DNA of 64,000 nucleotides, from positions 1-64,000 of the forward strand of contig DWXB01000010.1 of the NCBI GenBank assembly GCA_019119415.1, in the 5' to 3' direction. Below, in pieces: positions 16,148-24,168 of the stretch (positions are counted from its first letter, which is position 1; the number at the start of each line of letters is the position of its first letter). This stretch comes from Candidatus Ligilactobacillus avistercoris (GTDB taxonomy: Bacteria > Bacillota > Bacilli > Lactobacillales > Lactobacillaceae). The notes under the pieces are model-generated. The model was not told the DNA's origin. It ran no database searches and was given only the letters and a program-made list of their open reading frames with translations. Made by a program: the position numbers and the translations under genes.

Positions 16148-16182
16148 AAAGCACCTCCGGTTAACCTCAGAGATGCTTAGTA
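16144..16182 (-). terminator. Terminator of the amino-acid permease gene
   Basis: Read on the reverse strand, a stem around GGTTAACC with flanking AGCATCTC and GAGGTGCT ends in TTTTTATTTT. The forward direction lacks a T run, so it serves the reverse-strand permease. Confidence 0.65.
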
Positions 16183-16200
16183 GGTCATCTAACGCCGTCA

Positions 16201-17646
16201 TTAATTAGTTGCTTTCCGGCGGAGTTCCAGTTTCCGCAGGAGTGGTAACAGGAATCCAAGGACAATCAAGAAGCCAACGGTTACAAAGTTCATGATTAAC
16301 TGGTGGTTAAAGGCGGCTGTTCCCGGATTAGCGTCCTGTGGGATAAAGCCGAGGGTGGCGCATACAAACGTGAAAATGAAGCACCATAGTCCCATTGCGA
16401 GGGCACCCGTTCGGTTCTTGATATAAACGTAGTCTGAATGGAATTCCTTTTCGTGCCATCGAATGGCAAGGAAGGCCACGAAGACCAGGGCCGTCTTGTA
16501 CGGCGAAACAATTCCGTTCAGGTTTAGTAACCAGTTATAAATTGAGTTAATGCTTGGAAGGGTGCCACTCAGGAGAAGGATTAACAGGCTAATCCCGGCA
16601 GTTAGGATGTAACTGTTAACGGGTTTGCCGTTCTTATTCTTCTTGGTTAACCACGTTGGCATGTATTTATTAGCCGTGTCACTCGCAAAGACCCGGGCTG
16701 CCGCATCGATTAGGATTGCTAGCTGAGCGAGCATAAAGAGTAACTGAACAACGGCAAAGACGTACATGAGCGACTTTCCCAGACCACACTGTTCTCCAAG
16801 AAGGCGGAAGGCGTAGTACGGTCCGTTCATCTTGAAGTCGTGCGGAATGTGGTTGGCGTTGAAGAAGACGGCGAGGGCTAACGTCCCAAAGATTGTTAGG
16901 AACGCCGTCATGAGTGCCAACGCCCACATGGCCTTGGGAAACTCTGACTTCGGGTTCCGGAGACGGATAATGTACGGTGCGGCCAGCTCAGCCCCGGACA
17001 TCGCAAAGATTAATAGTCCGGTTGTTGAGAAGTAGTGGAGGCTAAAGCTTGGCTTAAATGCTCCCCAGCTGAAGTGGGTGGCAATGTGGGCGCCGTGCAG
17101 CAGGGCCCAGCCCGTCATGAAGACAAACAGCATTGAAATGAGGAACATTGCGCCCCCACCGATGAGTGACAGAATTTCCAAAGAGTTCTTAACCTTGTTT
17201 TCAAAGAGAATAAATAACAGGATGATGATGAAGGTCATCAAGCCGAACGTCGTTGTCGACATGTGCTTGTTCAGGGTGTTGTTCCCGAGAATAATCCAAC
17301 TAATGGAGACAACGACGGAGTTTGAGACGTCCACGAGGTACGGAATCGTTTGGGTCCAGTACATCCAGGACGTGATGTAACCAAACAGGTCGCTGTGGGT
17401 TCCCCGCCGAATCCATGAGGCAAGTCCCCCAGACTGGTTATCAAACGTTAACCCAAGCTGCGTCGCGATCAACGCGTAGGGAATAACGTATGAAAATAGC
17501 AGGAACAGCCACGAGATGACGACTGATAATCCCTGGTTTTGAAACGGATAAAAAATGTTTTCAAAGCTAATGATGGTGACGAAGTCTAGCAGTGCTAGTA
17601 CTGGCCAACTCATGTAATGTTTTTTTGGTTGTAGTGTGTTTTCCAT
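16201..17646 (-). CDS. APC-superfamily amino-acid permease, probable ornithine/amine antiporter
   Basis: The 481-residue integral membrane protein has about 12 hydrophobic segments and the APC look (ALLDFVTIISFENIFYP in helix 1, FAMSGAELAAPYIIRLRNPKSEFPKA near helix 6-7). The start at 17646 is set by AAAGGAAGGACA just upstream; the ATG 15 bases earlier has no site. It diverges from a PLP-dependent ornithine-type decarboxylase. In such pairs the permease usually brings in the amino acid in exchange for the amine. The transported pair here is inferred from that neighbour and not visible in the sequence. Confidence 0.75.
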   Translation of the reverse strand: MENTLQPKKHYMSWPVLALLDFVTIISFENIFYPFQNQGLSVVISWLFLLFSYVIPYALIATQLGLTFDNQSGGLASWIRRGTHSDLFGYITSWMYWTQTIPYLVDVSNSVVVSISWIILGNNTLNKHMSTTTFGLMTFIIILLFILFENKVKNSLEILSLIGGGAMFLISMLFVFMTGWALLHGAHIATHFSWGAFKPSFSLHYFSTTGLLIFAMSGAELAAPYIIRLRNPKSEFPKAMWALALMTAFLTIFGTLALAVFFNANHIPHDFKMNGPYYAFRLLGEQCGLGKSLMYVFAVVQLLFMLAQLAILIDAAARVFASDTANKYMPTWLTKKNKNGKPVNSYILTAGISLLILLLSGTLPSINSIYNWLLNLNGIVSPYKTALVFVAFLAIRWHEKEFHSDYVYIKNRTGALAMGLWCFIFTFVCATLGFIPQDANPGTAAFNHQLIMNFVTVGFLIVLGFLLPLLRKLELRRKATN

Positions 17647-17661
17647 TGTCCTTCCTTTCAT

Positions 17662-17890
17662 GGCTCCTAGTAACGAATAAATAGAACCATGCGGGGCGGA
17701 TGGTGGTTAAACCGCGACAACGAGCAGTTCAATGTCTTTCCCTCACTCTCTTTTTCATTTAATGAAAATTGATTATGAAACAATCAACGCCTATTTTACG
17801 GCACGGGTCCGCCGTCCGCAACGGTTGAAATGGCCTATGAGCGGGCAAGTGCGGTAAGATAGGGGTAGTTTACTGAAAGAAGGGTGAAGG
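17662..17890. promoter_or_regulatory. Divergent control region between the permease and decarboxylase
   Basis: This 229-base gap holds start signals for both genes. An inverted repeat TTGATT (17769-17774)/AATCAA (17782-17787) is a candidate operator. A possible forward -10 is TAAGAT (17855-17860), but no well-spaced -35 goes with it. AAGAAGGGTGAAGG before 17891 is the decarboxylase ribosome site. Confidence 0.4.
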
Positions 17891-20026
17891 ATGAAGTACC
17901 TTAAGATTGCGGTGACTCCTGGGATGGAACGGCTAGTACCACCGGATTGGGAATCCGTAGCGCTAGCGCCAACACTTAATCCGGCGGAACTAGCAACGAT
18001 TGTCGTTACGGATGCCGCTTCGGCTGCCATGGCTCAGCGGTTGGTTGAACAGTCAGGGTTATCAGTGCCCGTTGTTCGGGTTGATGTGGCAGCGCAGCCA
18101 GCAACCGTTCAGCAGCAAATTGCGGATACTGCGGCGGAATACGTTCACCAGAACGTGCCGGGGTTCTTACGTGACCTTGTGGCGTTTGCTGACCAACGAC
18201 CGGTAAGTTTTACCACTCCGGGACACCACAACGGGCAATACTACGGTCTTCACCCGGCCGGCGTTGTCTTTAACCGGTTCTTTGGAAACAACATGTTGTA
18301 TGCTGACACGAGCGATACGGTTGCTGAGTTAGGCGATACAATGACGCATGCCGGAACCCCCCTGGAAGCGGAGCAAAAAACGGCGGCGGTTTATCACGCG
18401 GATAAGGCGTACTTTGTGCCTAACGGGACAACGGGGTCAAACGATATTTGCGTGAGTGCGGTGGTGCGGCCCGGTGACTTGGTTTTGTTTGACCGGAACA
18501 ACCATAAGTCGTTGTATAACGGGGCGTTGGTGATGAATGGGGCCCAGCCGGTTTACGTTCCCACCGATCGGAATGCGCACGGGTTAATCGGTGGCATGGA
18601 TCCTGCAATGCTGACCCAGGAAAAACTGCGGGCGGCCGCCGCTCAGGTTGACCCGCAAAGGGCTAAGCAACCGCGGCCGTTTCGGATGGCGGTTGTTCAG
18701 TTGGAGACGTATGATGGGGTGTTTGCGAATGCCCAGTGGCTCCTTGACCGCATCGGACAGTTATGTGATTATGTGTTGTTCGACTGTGCCTGGGGTGGGT
18801 ACGAGCAATTTGTTGACGTGCTTGCGGACCTAACACCGTTGACCCGCACGTTTGGCCCCGAAGATCCGGGGATTCTCGTCACCCAGTCACTCCACAAACA
18901 GCAGCTTGGAATGGGGCAGGCTTCCCAAATTTTAAAGAAGGATGCGCACATTAAGGGGCAAAAACGGTACGTCGACCACCTGCATTTTAATAACGCATAC
19001 TTAAAGTACGTAACGTCGAGTTATAACTATCCGCTCTACGCCTCAATGACGGTTAATCCGTACGTAGCGGGGAGTTCGGCCAACCACGACTGGTGGCAAG
19101 CGGTGATGCAGCGGGGGATTGCGGCCCGAAAACGACTTTTACGGGAGTCGACACTCTTTAAGCCGCTAGTTCCATCAACGATTGACGGGCAACCGTGGGA
19201 ACAGGTTCCTGACGACCGGCTTCTGCACGACCCACAATGTTGGGAGTTAACGCCAGCAGGCCAATCCTGGCATGGTTTTAAGAAGGTCGCGGGAGGACAG
19301 GCCCGGATTGACCCGCTGAAGTTGACGATTACCACGCCGGGAATTGACGAAGCTACGCAGACGTACACTTCTTCCGGAATTGCGGGGGACATTGTCGCGG
19401 AATACCTCACGGAGCACGGGATCTTAAAGGCTAAGGCGGACCTCAACTCCCTCCTGTTTTTATTGACTCCAGGTGACACAACTGCGGATTTGGATCAACT
19501 TGTAGACGCTTTATTGGCCTTTGAACGGCTTTACAATGAAGATGCCCCGCTTGAAGAAGTCCTTCCACGGTTAACGGCCCGCTATCCGCAACGGTATGCG
19601 GGATATTCGCTTCGTCAACTGTGCGATGAAATGCACGCATATTACCGGGCTCACCAAACGTTTAGTCTGCAGCAACAGCTATTTAGTAAGGATAAGATGC
19701 AGGAATACGCCCAAACACCGGCGCAGGCTGACCTGGAGTTTCGGCGGAATCACGATGAGCTGGTTGATCTTGATCAGGTTGTGGGCCGAATTGCGGCTGA
19801 AGGGGCGTTACCGTATCCGCCAGGCGTGTTTATCGTGGCACCGGGGGAAAGGTGGCGGCCAGTTGACCAGCAGTACTTCCAGGTTTTAGTTGGTGCGATG
19901 GAGCGGTTTGCTGGTTTTGTGCCCGAAATCCAGGGAGTCCATTATCAAGAGTGCCCAGACGGTCACATTACTGTCAAATGCGCTGTCTTAATCGAAGAAG
20001 AAACGCTACCCAATTCAGACGACTGA
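17891..20026 (+). CDS. Orn/Lys/Arg-family PLP decarboxylase, probable ornithine decarboxylase
   Basis: The 711-residue protein has the layout of the bacterial inducible ornithine decarboxylases (fold type I), the form known from Lactobacillus 30a. An N-terminal wing-like domain (about 1-105) is followed by the PLP domain (SFTTPGHHNGQYY; TNGTTGSNDICVSAVVRPGDLVL; QLETYDGVF), Schiff-base Lys336 in TQSLHKQQ, and a C-terminal domain with FIVAPGERW. It would turn ornithine into putrescine and CO2, using up a proton, which gives acid tolerance together with the divergent permease. Substrate is inferred from size and similarity; lysine cannot be excluded. The gene is cytoplasmic and apparently monocistronic. 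Confidence 0.85.
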   Translation: MKYLKIAVTPGMERLVPPDWESVALAPTLNPAELATIVVTDAASAAMAQRLVEQSGLSVPVVRVDVAAQPATVQQQIADTAAEYVHQNVPGFLRDLVAFADQRPVSFTTPGHHNGQYYGLHPAGVVFNRFFGNNMLYADTSDTVAELGDTMTHAGTPLEAEQKTAAVYHADKAYFVPNGTTGSNDICVSAVVRPGDLVLFDRNNHKSLYNGALVMNGAQPVYVPTDRNAHGLIGGMDPAMLTQEKLRAAAAQVDPQRAKQPRPFRMAVVQLETYDGVFANAQWLLDRIGQLCDYVLFDCAWGGYEQFVDVLADLTPLTRTFGPEDPGILVTQSLHKQQLGMGQASQILKKDAHIKGQKRYVDHLHFNNAYLKYVTSSYNYPLYASMTVNPYVAGSSANHDWWQAVMQRGIAARKRLLRESTLFKPLVPSTIDGQPWEQVPDDRLLHDPQCWELTPAGQSWHGFKKVAGGQARIDPLKLTITTPGIDEATQTYTSSGIAGDIVAEYLTEHGILKAKADLNSLLFLLTPGDTTADLDQLVDALLAFERLYNEDAPLEEVLPRLTARYPQRYAGYSLRQLCDEMHAYYRAHQTFSLQQQLFSKDKMQEYAQTPAQADLEFRRNHDELVDLDQVVGRIAAEGALPYPPGVFIVAPGERWRPVDQQYFQVLVGAMERFAGFVPEIQGVHYQECPDGHITVKCAVLIEEETLPNSDD

Positions 20027-20070
20027 TGATAAGATGATTAGCGGAAAACGGATAGGAGAAGGGTGAGAAA

Positions 20071-20835
20071 ATGGCAAATAAGAACCGCGCCACCTGCGTA
20101 ATGTGTGGCAAATCATATACAGTGTTGGAAGGCTTCTTCATTAAGAGTCTGGGCAGGGACTTAGTGGAAGCAATTAAGGAACGCAACCCGCAGGTGCGGC
20201 CGTCTTCGTTTATTTGCCTGAATGACCTTCAGCGCATTCGGCTGCACAAGATGGAACAAACCATCAACCGTGACCTGGATTCAAACCGAAAGATTAACGA
20301 TAAGCTCGAAAAGGAACTTAATAGCAACACCTACGTCATTAAGAACACCAACGAAATGAAGGTGACGGTTGGTGATAAACTGGCCGACTTAATTGCGAAG
20401 TACGGTGGGTCGTGGTGGTTCATCATCGGCTTTTGTATTTTCCTGTTCTGCTGGATGACGGCCAACACGCTGCATATCTTTGGGATTCACTTTGACGAGT
20501 ACCCGTTCATCCTGTTAAACCTGTTTCTGAGTTGTTTGGCGGCCTTCCAGTCCCCAATCATCATGATGAGCCAGAACCGGCAGGCTGAACGTGACCGTTA
20601 TGACGCTGAAAACGACTACCGGACGAACATGAAGTCGGAGATGGAAATCCGGAACCTGCACGAAAAGATTAACCAGTTAAACGAAGTGCAGTGGCCCCAC
20701 TTGTTGGACATTCAAAAGACGGAGATTGAAGTTTTAAACGAAATCGAACTAGAAATCCAGCAGTTAAAGGTTCGCCAGGATGAGCTGGTAAGAAGCAGGC
20801 AGCGGCAAACACGCCACCGAAGCAGGCGAGAATAA
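20071..20835 (+). CDS. DUF1003 family membrane protein
   Basis: In this 254-residue protein a cysteine pair (CVMCGKSY, residues 10-17) resembles half a zinc ribbon. DUF1003 follows, with two membrane segments (WFIIGFCIFLFCWMTANTL about 112-130, and PFILLNLFLSCLAAFQSPI about 142-162) and the conserved MMSQNRQAERDR. The last 80 residues form a coiled coil (NLHEKINQLNEVQ...LEIQQLKVRQDEL). The family's function is unknown. An AGGAGAAGG ribosome site and a terminator after the stop make it a single-gene unit. Confidence 0.85.
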   Translation: MANKNRATCVMCGKSYTVLEGFFIKSLGRDLVEAIKERNPQVRPSSFICLNDLQRIRLHKMEQTINRDLDSNRKINDKLEKELNSNTYVIKNTNEMKVTVGDKLADLIAKYGGSWWFIIGFCIFLFCWMTANTLHIFGIHFDEYPFILLNLFLSCLAAFQSPIIMMSQNRQAERDRYDAENDYRTNMKSEMEIRNLHEKINQLNEVQWPHLLDIQKTEIEVLNEIELEIQQLKVRQDELVRSRQRQTRHRSRRE

Positions 20836-20853
20836 ATTACTGGATTTAAGCCT

Positions 20854-20896
20854 AAAAAACAGGAGGTGATGACGAAAGTCACAATCTCCTGTTTTT
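20854..20896. terminator. Bidirectional terminator
   Basis: AAAAACAGGAG pairs with CTCCTGTTTTT around an inner GAC-GAAA-GTC hairpin. It serves the DUF1003 gene and the convergent efflux gene. Confidence 0.9.
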
Positions 20897-20898
20897 GT

Positions 20899-22263
20899 CT
20901 ACTTCGTTTGAGTTTGTTTTTCCCGCATAAGGTACCACGAGAACAGCACGATAATCCCCACCGCAAGGCTACTGATAATTGCGACGGCCAAGTGGGTTCC
21001 CACGGTTAGGGAGCGGGGAATTCCTGCCAGAACAACGCACAGGGTAACGGCAATGGCCCCTGCCACCTGCCGGAGGGTGTTGTTCAGCGCAGTTCCGTGA
21101 CTGTTTTCTTCTGGTGTTAGGTCCCTAAACGCCTCGGACATCGCCGGTGAGAAAATCAGGGAGTTTCCCGCCAACCGGACCGCGTAGTCAGCCGTAATTA
21201 ACCAGAGTGGGGTGTGTTTGTTCATCCATACGAGTGGAAGCGTCGCAACCAAAATCAGCGCGGCGCCGAGGAATACGGGATACTGCGGCCCCGAGTTGTC
21301 GTACCACCGTCCAGCAAAGACGGCGACCGTTGCGTTGACAAGCGCTCCCGGAAGAATTACTAACCCCGCGACAAAACTTGAGGTTCCCGTAACGCCTTCC
21401 GTAAAGACCGGAATAAGCTGTTCGGTTCCTAAAAGAATCATGAATGCGAGAATGCAGATGACTGTCATGGTTGAAAAGGAGCGGTATTTAAAAATCCGGA
21501 GCTGCAGGACCGGATTGGTTAACTTAAACTGCCGGACCGCAAAAATACTGAGGAGAATGACCCCACCGATCAGAAGAAGCCATGCCTGGTGAGCATTGGT
21601 GGTAAACGTGGTGATGCTGGTCAGGGCCATGCTGGCGCCAACGAGGGCCAACCCAACGGAAAGCACGTCAATCTTGATATTGCGGGTCGGGGAGAAGTTG
21701 GGGAGTTTTACGAACCCAATCACCCACACGACGATCATCACGGGCAGGACGATGATAAACAGCCAGCGCCACGATAAGACCTGCAGGATGAATCCCGCCA
21801 CGGTGGGACCGATTGCCGGTGCCGTGGAGACGATCAGGCTGGAAATTCCCATAATGGTTCCCCGTTTTTCCGGCGGATAAATCGAAATCAGGGCCGTCAT
21901 GGTGTACGTCATTAAGATACCGCTTGCGCTGGCCTGAACGAGGCGGGCTAGCAGAAGAAGCCAAAACTGGTGAGCCCAACAGCCCATGAGGGTTCCGGTG
22001 ATAAACGTGCCGATGATGCCAAGAAACACGGTCCGGTTCGTGAACTTCTCGTAGAGGTTGGATGAAAGGGGGGTAACGATCCCGATTACCAGGGTATACC
22101 CCGTTGTCAGCCACTGCGCGGTATCAAGGGTAACGTGCATTAAGTGCTGGATTACCGGCAGAGCGGTGACCATCATTGTTTGACTGGCAAGGCTAAAGAA
22201 GGTTGCAGTCAACAGGATTGCCGCCACGATAATTCGGGTTTGCTTACTAATTGTTTTTTGCAT
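20899..22263 (-). CDS. DHA2-type (EmrB/QacA) multidrug MFS transporter
   Basis: The 454-residue pump starts MQKTISKQTRIIVAA and has about 12-14 hydrophobic segments, with WLTTGYTLVIGIVTPLSSNLYEKF (motif A region) and APAIGPTVAG (motif C of drug exporters). AAGGATTTTCC upstream sets the ATG at 22263; the frame continues back to 22311 without a start signal. It follows another DHA2 gene on the same strand after a 142-base structured leader that contains its own terminator. Its expression is probably controlled at that leader. The likely role is proton-driven drug or metabolite export; substrate unknown. Confidence 0.88.
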   Translation of the reverse strand: MQKTISKQTRIIVAAILLTATFFSLASQTMMVTALPVIQHLMHVTLDTAQWLTTGYTLVIGIVTPLSSNLYEKFTNRTVFLGIIGTFITGTLMGCWAHQFWLLLLARLVQASASGILMTYTMTALISIYPPEKRGTIMGISSLIVSTAPAIGPTVAGFILQVLSWRWLFIIVLPVMIVVWVIGFVKLPNFSPTRNIKIDVLSVGLALVGASMALTSITTFTTNAHQAWLLLIGGVILLSIFAVRQFKLTNPVLQLRIFKYRSFSTMTVICILAFMILLGTEQLIPVFTEGVTGTSSFVAGLVILPGALVNATVAVFAGRWYDNSGPQYPVFLGAALILVATLPLVWMNKHTPLWLITADYAVRLAGNSLIFSPAMSEAFRDLTPEENSHGTALNNTLRQVAGAIAVTLCVVLAGIPRSLTVGTHLAVAIISSLAVGIIVLFSWYLMREKQTQTK

Positions 22264-22405
22264 GGAAAATCCTTTCTTGGTAAGGGCTACACAAAAAAAG
22301 AACCCACCCACACAAAAGTGAATGCGTTCTTAGGAAGTTGTGGGTAGCACCAGATAACCGTAATTGCTACGGTCATTCTACCAGTAATTACGGCAGTGAT
22401 GCAAC
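22264..22405 (-). promoter_or_regulatory. Structured, attenuator-like leader of an efflux gene
   Basis: On the reverse strand GGTAG and CTACC bracket a CCGTA/TACGG hairpin. ACCCACA (forward 22340-22346) follows, then a terminator (AAGAAC to GTTCTTTTTTT, forward 22293-22331). ACCCACA can also pair with TGTGGGT inside the terminator, so the two folds exclude each other. CCGTAATT also recurs as the inverse AATTACGG. This has the shape of a transcription-attenuating riboswitch or protein-bound leader. I cannot match it to a known class. Confidence 0.6.
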
Positions 22406-23965
22406 CTAGTGCTGGTCGAGGGGAACGTCACTGGACGGCTTCCGCTTCAGGAGGAACCAGCAAACCACCGTTGACAGGACAAAGATTACCGTGATGACAC
22501 ACAGAAGGCGGTGGACCCCATCATAGTACGCGTGCTGGATGAGCGGCAGAATGTGTGGCACCCGGGCGAGGTGCTTGGCAAGTGCCATTCCGGCAAACGG
22601 CCCGGCGGTGACGATGTGCTGGGCGAGGACGGAATGGTGAAGGCCGTTTATGATACTGGTCCGGTAGCCAGCACTTAGAATTAATCCCTGAACAACGATT
22701 CCAAAACAGTTGCCAAGCTGCCGGAACACGCTGTTGATTCCAGAAGCCATCCCCATGTTTTGGGGGGCAATGTTTTCCAGGGCCGCGTTTGAGATGGCAG
22801 GATTAATCCCCGCATTTCCCAGTCCCATAAAGATAAAGGCAGGAATTAAAACCGTCCAGGTAAGGTGGTAGCCCAACATGACGTGCATCAGGAAAAAACC
22901 GATTCCTTCAAGGAAGAGGGCGGCGCACGCAATCAGCCGGTTTCCAATCCGCCCGACCAGGTAACCAACAAACGCGCCAAGGACCAGGGGGAACGCGCTG
23001 ATTAATAGCCGTTGGCACCCGACTGCCAGTGGTGAGTAGCTCATGTAGTCCTGCATGAGGATTGTCATGTAGGTGAAGAAGGCGAAGAGGCCGAAGGAAA
23101 TCGTGGCGGCCGCAACACACGAACCGACAAAGGTCCGTTCCTTAAAGAGGGCGAGGTTCATCATCGGGTGTGGCACGTGGATTTCCCACAGGATGAAAAT
23201 GCCTAGCAAGACGACTCCGGCAACCAACCATCCAGCAATTTGGGGTGTCAGCCAACTTTGGCTCAGGTCGTTTTCCTTGTTAAGCAGGCCAATGACGATG
23301 CAGGCGACGGTCAGGGTACTCAGCACCATCCCTAAGAGGTCCACGTGCCGGTCCGTTGCGTGGAATTTTTCGGTAATGTGCCGGATTCCCAGGTACATTG
23401 CAATCAGGCCGACCGGAATGTTAATCAGGAAGATTGCCCGCCAGTTAAAGTACTGCACGAGAACCCCACCGACTAACGGGCCGACCGACGTCCCAAACCC
23501 GACGATACTCCCCCAGATACCGAGGATAAAGGCTCGCTGTTTTCCTTCATAGTTATCACCGACTAGGGCCATTGAAAGGCCGAGAATGCCGGCGCCACCG
23601 ACACCTTCAATTCCCCGGGAAACATTGAGAAATAAACTGTTGGGGGCCACTGCACACAGGAGCGATCCGAACGTAAAGACCGCCATGGAAAGCAGGAAGA
23701 ACCGTTTCTTTCCATAGAGGTCGCCGAGTTTACTAATCATAAGGATACTAATGGCGTACGTGGCGGTGTACGCGTTCACGATCCATTGCGTGCTGATAAA
23801 ACTCGTGTGAAATTCCTGCTGGATGGTTGGAAGCGCCACGTTGACGATGGTGACGTCAAGCATTGCCATCAAAACCCCCAGGCCAATTGAAATGAGAATC
23901 AACCAGCTAGCCTTATGGGGCTGCTGGGTTTGGGTTGATTCCGAAACATCTTTGTTATGCATCAT
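22406..23965 (-). CDS. DHA2-type 14-helix multidrug MFS transporter
   Basis: The 519-residue pump, EmrB/QacA subfamily, has the helix-1 motif LDVTIVNVALPTIQ (D of motif D1), motif A (KLGDLYGKKRFFLL) and motif C (GPLVGGVLVQYFNWRAIFLINIPVG). The start at 23965 has GGAGAG nine bases upstream; GTG 23971 is too near that site. The promoter carries a palindromic operator across its -35 box, so a repressor encoded elsewhere probably controls it. It is the upstream member of two tandem pumps separated by a leader with a terminator. Substrates are unknown. Confidence 0.9.
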   Translation of the reverse strand: MMHNKDVSESTQTQQPHKASWLILISIGLGVLMAMLDVTIVNVALPTIQQEFHTSFISTQWIVNAYTATYAISILMISKLGDLYGKKRFFLLSMAVFTFGSLLCAVAPNSLFLNVSRGIEGVGGAGILGLSMALVGDNYEGKQRAFILGIWGSIVGFGTSVGPLVGGVLVQYFNWRAIFLINIPVGLIAMYLGIRHITEKFHATDRHVDLLGMVLSTLTVACIVIGLLNKENDLSQSWLTPQIAGWLVAGVVLLGIFILWEIHVPHPMMNLALFKERTFVGSCVAAATISFGLFAFFTYMTILMQDYMSYSPLAVGCQRLLISAFPLVLGAFVGYLVGRIGNRLIACAALFLEGIGFFLMHVMLGYHLTWTVLIPAFIFMGLGNAGINPAISNAALENIAPQNMGMASGINSVFRQLGNCFGIVVQGLILSAGYRTSIINGLHHSVLAQHIVTAGPFAGMALAKHLARVPHILPLIQHAYYDGVHRLLCVITVIFVLSTVVCWFLLKRKPSSDVPLDQH

Positions 23966-24027
23966 ATTCACTTTCTCTCCGAAAAAAATTAGCCGCGGGG
24001 GTTAGCGCCGCCCGCGATTCATTGAAT

Positions 24028-24060
24028 ATAATACTCGTCACTTTGTTGCCAGTCAACAAA
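24028..24060 (-). promoter_or_regulatory. Efflux-gene promoter with a palindromic operator over the -35 box
   Basis: On the reverse strand TTGACT (forward 24051-24056), 17 bases and TATTAT (forward 24028-24033) form a near-consensus promoter. TTTGTTG (24042-24048) and CAACAAA (24054-24060) form a perfect 7-bp inverted repeat with a 5-base spacer across the -35. This is the arrangement of a TetR- or MarR-type operator. No regulator gene is adjacent. Confidence 0.75.
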
Positions 24061-24168
24061 ATAGCGGTGAAATAAAGGAAAAGCTTCCGTGAAGTTTGCG
24101 CGGAGGAATGGGCGCTCGCGCAGGGAAATAGTATACTAAAGGAAACACTTAATGAAGGGGGCTTTTTG

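Noticed and set aside
22330-22360. T-box (AGGGTGGTACCGCG-like) leader on the forward strand
   Set aside because: TGTGGGTAGCACC is only a partial match, no specifier stem is seen and no forward-strand gene follows. The reverse-strand attenuator explains the bases better.
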